Of a stretch of DNA of 64,000 nucleotides, positions 58,127 to 64,000 are shown piece after piece. The notes under the pieces were generated by a model. It saw nothing but the letters and a program-made list of their open reading frames with translations, was not told the origin of the DNA and searched no databases. How positions within the stretch are numbered: position 1 is the first letter of the stretch; every line of letters begins with the position of its first letter. Both the position numbers and the translations under genes were made by a program. Source of the DNA: Digitaria exilis (Eukaryota > Streptophyta > Magnoliopsida > Poales > Poaceae); NCBI GenBank assembly GCA_015342445.1, contig JACEFO010002416.1, positions 62,001-126,000 on the forward strand. Direction: 5' to 3'.

Positions 58127-60569
58127 CTTTTTTGTGCGAATAGTGGCTTTCACCATTCGGTCTATTTTTAGCGCTGGGTAGTGAATAAACCCAGCGGTAA
58201 TAACCCGCCTATCTCCATCAATTAATGTAAATCCAATTCCATTTTCACCGCCTGGTTGTGGTTGGAAGAGGCAGCGATCTACATTTTCACTGGTGGTTCC
58301 GATCCAAACCAACAATGATGATTCGTTCTTTTTATAGTAGCTTCCCATTCAATTCACATTACTGTAGTAACTAGGTTATGAATGCCGTATTTGAATCAGA
58401 GGACTTGAGGACTCTAATCATGCTCACCGTTTGAGTGTACTTTAAGTTTTATAGAGATGGGATTTACATGGTATCCAATTACAGATACTCACAACTAGAC
58501 AAAACGTACGGGACTCACTTTGTAGTGTGAGCTCATTGCATTAGAAATAGCAAAACAAACCAAGTGGCACATTGTATATTTAAAGCAAGCAAAACTTGGA
58601 AGAAAACAAACAAGACAGCAACCCAAATTATGGTACTTCGCTACCGACTAGTATATGTGCATATACAGTAGTGTTGCCAATAGAAAATGCAGTCACGTTT
58701 AGTGCACCTAGCTCTACCATATCAACAGTTATGGCTCGTTATAGATGGGCCACATCCCATAATAAGTCATTGGTATCGTAGATAAAATAGTATCAAAGGT
58801 AAAAGGAAACCTAGCAATAGAGTTTAATTTCGTTGTTTGCTAAGCTCCAATATGAACAGGAGGAACCAGGAAACAGGAGACACGAAAGAAAATTATTTCA
58901 GTTCCTGCATGATTTATCAGAGGACCACTTCAGTCTGTCCGTTTCCCAATTTAAAGATCTGAATGCACCACTTCATCACCTCTATCGCTAAGAGGCTATA
59001 GTGGGCGTGGACACACACGTCATGCGGCTGCCAAAGCACAATAGTGCTTTGGACTACTAGTACTGAACCACGTTGCAGTCCATCCCATTGGCTGCATCAA
59101 GGGAACTTAAATCCCATGAACCTCGTCTAAGCAATGAAGCTGGACCATTCCTGTGTTTTGAAGGAAGATCCCCTGATCATGCTCAGTAGACATGACTTCA
59201 ACAAAGCGTTCAATCCAGTGAAATGGCCTAGCGTAGATCATATTCGCATGACAGGAAGCCACCTATTGGATTGCATCCCAAGTGTTAGGTGAAGTCCAAT
59301 TCCATCCCGTTTTTATTTGATTTTCTTGATTTGCTTCTATCTCTCTCACAATCCTCTGTTTGTTCAGGAGCAGCAAACAAGGAATTTTCTTGTGCCCGAT
59401 GGATTTATTCCTAATCTTTCTAGAATTAGATTGAAGACTGGTAGATTGAAAATACAGCAAAAAGAAAATATTTTGTTTCGTTGATATCCTTGTTCATTGT
59501 AAAGACTTATGTGACATGTCGATTTGGGTTTCGTTTCATCCCCTGTGTTGTTGAGTTGAGATATGACGCATGCTGCTGGTTGAAAAGAGACACAGTATTT
59601 TTTTTTTGCGAAAAGTTGAAGAGACACAGTTTACCATTCAGGAAAACACTAACTTCATTCTTTGGGTGAAAATCGAGTACAAGTTTAGAAAACCAAAATT
59701 TTAAAAATACCATAATTAACCAACTCGAATTTCCCAAAATACCCCTTGGGCAAGGGGTGTAAATCATGCATTCATCCAAGTCATCATTTCTACAGAATGA
59801 CTGCCCAGCCCAGGGCAGTGGTTCAGCTTCAAGGAAGAAATCTAGCTCCCTTGGGTGATCCTCTTTTCATCTCCTCTAATGCAACCCCAGCAAGTTATTT
59901 GTCTATTTCTTCTACTTTTGCTTTGTATCAGGGCGCAGCCAAGTTGTCACGTACTCACGGCCGTCCAAATGTATTTGACATTAAACATCAAGTTTATGAG
60001 GAGAGCGAAGTTAGGTTGACCCTTTTATGGGAGTGCACGGCGTGTAGGTAGCTGGTTGTGTGGGATGTCACGGTGGCATATGTAGCCATGTAGGGCAGGT
60101 TTGCTACCAGGATTATCGCCTTGTTTGTTTGTTTTTAAATTCAGCGCTCAGCATCAAACTGTGTTGCCATTCGTGTTTCTCACATGTATATTGTTGTTCA
60201 TCTGAGTATCCGACCACAACAGCTGGACACATTGCAGCGTCAAATGAAGGGGGGCTGCTGATATCCTCCATATACCTCTATTACCATACTTGTTCCTGCT
60301 GTTCCATGAAGGCCTGCATATTCTGATCCGCACAAGCCCCAGAGCACGCAACCGGGTAGCACCAGATCAACCTTAGTTTATGTTGTTCCACCTACAAATT
60401 TTAACAAACGACAGATATTTATATAAAAAGATATTTATATTAGTTGTCAACTGATCAGAATATATAATAAAAAGATAGATATTTAATCTCCAAAATGTGT
60501 ACTAATTATCACGTGGCAACTTTAGAGATGATATTGGGCAGTGATTGAAAAATGAAAATAATGAATATT
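58127..60569. other. Intergenic stretch with segment W copy 3
   Basis: 58643-58700 (gctaccgactagtatatgtgcatatac, then gttgccaatag and gcagtcac) and 58855-58910 match 37250-37330 and 37560-37625. A 74-codon minus frame at 58124-58348 and frames at 59746-60051 have no recognised motif. No gene is called. Confidence 0.45.
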
Positions 60570-60888
60570 TTTTTTTGCGAATTACACAGTACAGACGCAG
60601 ACGCTCACATACACGTACGCACACTTGTCCCTACAAACATACGCATGCAACCCTACCCCCTATGAGCACCTCCGAAAGACTGGGCCGGCAAATCCTCCAA
60701 ATTGACGAAGTCACCACAGGCGCCTCGCTATCGACGGGCACGTCGCCTACCACTGAAAGAATAGCGCCGGTTAAATCATGGAATAAATCTAGGAAAATGC
60801 GAGCACCAGTGCCGAGTCGAGGACTCGAACCCTGGTTGGCTGTTCCACCACAAGGAACCTTGCCAGCTGAGCTAGAGCTCAGTTCGCG
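60570..60888 (-). mobile_element. tRNA-derived SINE, - strand, with 15-bp target duplication
   Basis: On the minus strand it opens with an A-box-like TAGCTCAGCTGGCAAGG and a B box GGTTCGAGTCC. Then comes the body shared with the SINE at 44417 and a short terminal tract at the T-rich end. AAAATAATGAATATT flanks it perfectly (60555-60569 and 60889-60903). The perfect duplication implies a fairly recent LINE-driven insertion. Confidence 0.9.
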
Positions 60889-60903
60889 AAAATAATGAAT
60901 ATT

Positions 60904-60964
60904 GTGGTTGCTAAGTTTCGTTATCCATTGGACAAACCCAGTTCCTTGCATGGATACTTTCTAT
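60904..60964. other. Short unassigned stretch
   Basis: Between the SINE and segment Z; nothing recognised. Confidence 0.3.
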
Positions 60965-61425
60965 AGAGAATAAAATTTTCTTTTGCGAAAGCTAGACGAT
61001 CTTTTGTGTTGTTAGAAAAGAATGCCTCATATACCCCTAGAGCAGTAACCATGGAAAACCCTCGTTTGTATCAAACATACTCTCAGATGGAGTCAATGGT
61101 AGAGAACTATATATATAAGTTAATATGATTCATGTGTGACAAAATATTCGGGCTACTTCAGCGCATATGCTTTGGCACAGCGAAATTAACGTGAAGATTA
61201 TGTCCTAAAGTAACTAAAATAAAGCAATAAATTGCCTGAACGAAAATCCACCAACCGTGTGCTGTGCAACATTAGTTTCTAGCAACAGCAGTATACTAGC
61301 TAGTCGGCGGCCTTGTATACATATATAGCACCTCCATCTAGCAATACCCAGTGTTATGTGCTCAACTGCACTAATCTACAGCAGTAGAAACCAACAAGAG
61401 GCTAAGAGAGTTTCACTTTTTTCAT
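60965..61425 (+). repeat. Paralogous segment Z, copy 2 (promoter-like)
   Basis: Partner of 51240-51690. The TATA-like word is TATATAG at 61322, followed by cacctccatctagcaatac and cagtgttatgtgctc. The match ends near 61425, just before the LINE. Confidence 0.72.
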
Positions 61426-61436
61426 ATATATACATT

Positions 61437-64000
61437 TTGCGGGGACGTATCAACGGAGTGGAATCGGAGGTAGACTCCAACACCAGCCAAGGGATCCGAG
61501 TCCGACCCTAGCTTACGTATATACTACGAGACGCAATAAGCAGAGTCTATATGTTAATGGGTCTGGTCTCGCCATTGGGAAATTTAAGCTTCCAGTGCTA
61601 GAGTACCAATTCATTCATGAGAGATGACACAGCAGACGGAATGACCGTTCAGGGTGGCAACACGGAAGGCGACGAGGAGCGTCGTGAGGATGATCGCCGC
61701 CGCCGCCGCCGCCGCCGCCTCACACTGGCACCATGCTTGTCTCCACTGGGAGATCATGATGATGCAGAAGCGGGGGATGAGTCCATCGGGATCAAATAAG
61801 ACTACAAGGAAGACGGCGAGCTGGCGCTGCCGTCGGCTCATGCGGCACTCCCCGATGGTGTGGATCTGCATGCGGCGAACTCCATCACCGGCGAGAGATA
61901 TGAGGTACGCACATCATATGATGAAGATATATATGCAGCAACTCTTGCAGGTCTTTCTACCGGGGAAGCCACTGCATATGCATGTAAAAGACGTACAGGT
62001 AGGATCGAGACTCCTTTGATCAATAAAGCAACACAGAAACATGGGAGATCAGAGGAGTTATGCAAAGAATTCTGGGATGAGATGGGATTCCCCAAAGGGA
62101 GCAGATGGTGGGAGAACGAAACTGCAATACCCACAACCGTACCAAACACAACCGACGATGCATCTGGTATTCAACTGGAGCCTGAGACGAACCGAGACAA
62201 GTCTTCAGCAATCGTCACTCTGCAAGATTGTTCCAGACCTAAAGGACGTGATCTTCCACGTCGTGGATGCATCTTTCGTCCTTGGAAAGGCCCTCTACCC
62301 CAGCGACGACCAGCGACGCTGACGTTGGCAGCATTCATGCCGCCGGAACGGTTTGTCAGTTTGCAAAACAATCTGATCCGCAATCAACGGGAGGTTCGAA
62401 ATTCGAAATCCATCATTGCACAGGATCGGCAGAGGCTAATTACAAGGGGACGATCGAGATCAGAACTCTTGCAATGCAAAGGGTCCATCTCCATCGGGTC
62501 CACATCGCCCAAAACTTCTACCCTAACACCTGGGGTCCATCTTTTCCATCAAAACGCTGCAGCCGCCACCGACGCCACCATTGCCCGACCCACGTACGCC
62601 AAGATGGCTGCTCGACAGCCGCCGCCGCCGCACAACCCACCGTCTCATCGCGACGCTCCACCGATCCAGCGCAATAATCGACAGGATCATTGGCAAAGCC
62701 GTCCAAATCGCCCCCCTGTTGGTCGTGGAAACGGCCCTGGACGAGGGGGCCATGGGCAAGGTCGCGATGGTCCTGGTGCTGAACGTGGTGGACCTGGTCG
62801 TGGCCGGGGCATGCCACAACAGCGGTACCAGGAAAGGCAAACGACACAGTATGGCCGAGATGGCGCTCCGGTTGCTGCAACAATATCTCAACAGGGCATG
62901 AATCCACCTGGAGCTGAGGCACTACAACAAGCATCAACGGTGGATCAAGGGGCTGTCAAGGCCAAAAAACCTAGGCCCCCTTACTGTTGGAGGTGCAAGT
63001 GTAGCGGACACACAGTGGAAGATTGTAAAGCTGACCTGGACTGCATCATTTGCAACAAGAAGAACGCACATCTTTCAGCCAAATCTCCTATACTCAAGAT
63101 GCCAAAGCCGAATGCTAGCTTGTTTGGGTATGGAACAAATGACATGTGCTTTCTGAGAATGCCTGACTTTGATTATAAACTGGAAGTCCCTGATCCAGCG
63201 CATACGGCTTTGGTAAAGGTGATTGGTGGTAAACTTTCAGCTGAGATAATTCAGATTGAGCTTGCTAAATTCACGAGAGCAGACCGGAACTGGGAGGCCC
63301 TACCACATGGAGAGGACTCATTGCTGGTTGCCTATCCCTCATATGAGGAACTCAAGCGAATGTCAGATATTGATTTTTGTTTGAAAAATCATGGTGTCAC
63401 ACTAACAATTTCTGAGTGGCAAAACACAGCAGATGTCACTCCTGCTTATCAGTTGGATGAGGTGTGGATTCACATAACAGGGGTGCCCCATGCTTGGAGA
63501 CACTATCTTGCATTCTGGGCACTGGGAACTGTGGTTGGAGCTACCGTAGAGGTTGATATGCTAACTTACCGGAAGAAAGGGATTATCCGAGTTTTGGTCG
63601 GCGTGCTGAATAGAGAGGTCTTGCCCTACACAACACAACTTGTGTTTGGTACGGTGGGTTAAAACATCACCTTTGCACTGGAACAAAATGATTTTGTACC
63701 AGCTACGCCTCCACCCACTGATCAAGATCCCATGGATCAAGATGGAGAGGGAGCAGACAAAGAAGGTCCTGATAGGACTCATGATCCAGGGACTATGGCA
63801 AAAAAGCAGAAAAATGTTGAGTCATCAAGTGGCATTACATCTACACAAAATGCATCAGGGCCCATGCCAATGCAAGTAGCTGTAACACCATTTGGAAAGA
63901 ATCGGCCTGTACCACCGGCACGTCCCATTTTTATTGATGGCAAGCCAATTTCATCTCTTCTAGCGGTCACACCACCGAGAGCATCGTCTCCAAACATTAA
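61437..64000 (+). mobile_element. LINE (L1-type), 5' part, continues past window
   Basis: A GC-rich leader starts about 61437, where the match between segments Z ends. ORF1 with a zinc knuckle follows. Reverse transcriptase would lie beyond the window. The 5' end and leader appear present, so the copy may be near full length, but this cannot be confirmed here. Confidence 0.75.
61617..64000 (+). pseudogene. LINE ORF1 (gag-like, CCHC), two in-frame TAA stops, 3' partial
   Basis: The ATG at 61617 opens a frame that runs to the window edge, apart from TAA codons at 61797-61799 and 63660-63662 (about 794 codons seen). Near 61690 is an Arg-rich run from a CGC repeat. The middle (about 62600-62900) is Arg/Gly/Pro/Gln-rich and likely disordered. 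A CCHC knuckle CWRCKCSGHTVEDC lies near 62985; a second, CIICNKKNAHLSAKS, ends in Ser where Cys is expected. A DUF4283-like region follows (about 63120-63620). ORF1 proteins bind LINE RNA to form the particle used for retrotransposition. The two stops mean this copy is probably inactive. Confidence 0.8.

Overview
The window looks like intergenic, transposon-dominated DNA from a grass nuclear genome, most likely a panicoid grass. That reading rests on a Tekay-type Ty3/gypsy chromovirus, CACTA elements with TTTGCCGTGAGC-type subterminal repeats, Stowaway MITEs with CTCCCTCCGT ends, a tRNA-derived SINE family and an L1-type LINE. I see no intact host gene, rRNA, functional tRNA or CRISPR array. 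The only clear host-gene remnant is a broken DUF4220/DUF594-type pseudogene near 27 kb. No species can be named from the sequence alone.

Layout. 1-8835: a Ty3/gypsy chromovirus in + orientation, cut on the left by the window edge. It has an open upstream ORF, a gag-pol full of TAG stops and a 3.0-kb 3' LTR. 8.9-12.9 kb: MITEs, a 5'-truncated LINE and low-copy paralogous repeats. 12,878-22,290: CACTA element 1, carrying a decayed TNP2 transposase and a seven-exon PF03004-like second gene, both on the minus strand. 22.4-30.6 kb: the second copy of a low-copy repeat (split by a small CACTA), a MULE-like MITE, the DUF594 pseudogene and a foldback element. 30,612-36,060: CACTA element 2, a deletion derivative that lost most of TNP2 but kept the second gene almost open. 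36-54 kb: old segmental duplications (41.0-44.1 kb against 47.8-51.1 kb, among others), small CACTAs, two SINEs and a tandem array. 54-61 kb: a CACTA end, a long-TIR foldback element with a near-perfect 9-bp target duplication, a copia-like solo LTR and a SINE with a perfect 15-bp target duplication. 61.4 kb to the end: the 5' part of a LINE with an ORF1 zinc-knuckle protein.

How the parts fit. The two large CACTA elements share the same gene, and its exons 2-5 have identical lengths in both. Element 1 would supply TNP2 if it were intact; element 2 could supply only the accessory protein. Several insertions fall inside paralogous repeats whose uninterrupted sister copy lies elsewhere in the window, so the pre-insertion sites can be read directly. 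The most unusual signals are the TAG-only decay of gag-pol, a hairpin of about 50 bp upstream of the TNP2 start, a tRNA-like sequence with clear A and B boxes inside a small CACTA, and repeated promoter-like segments with no gene behind them.
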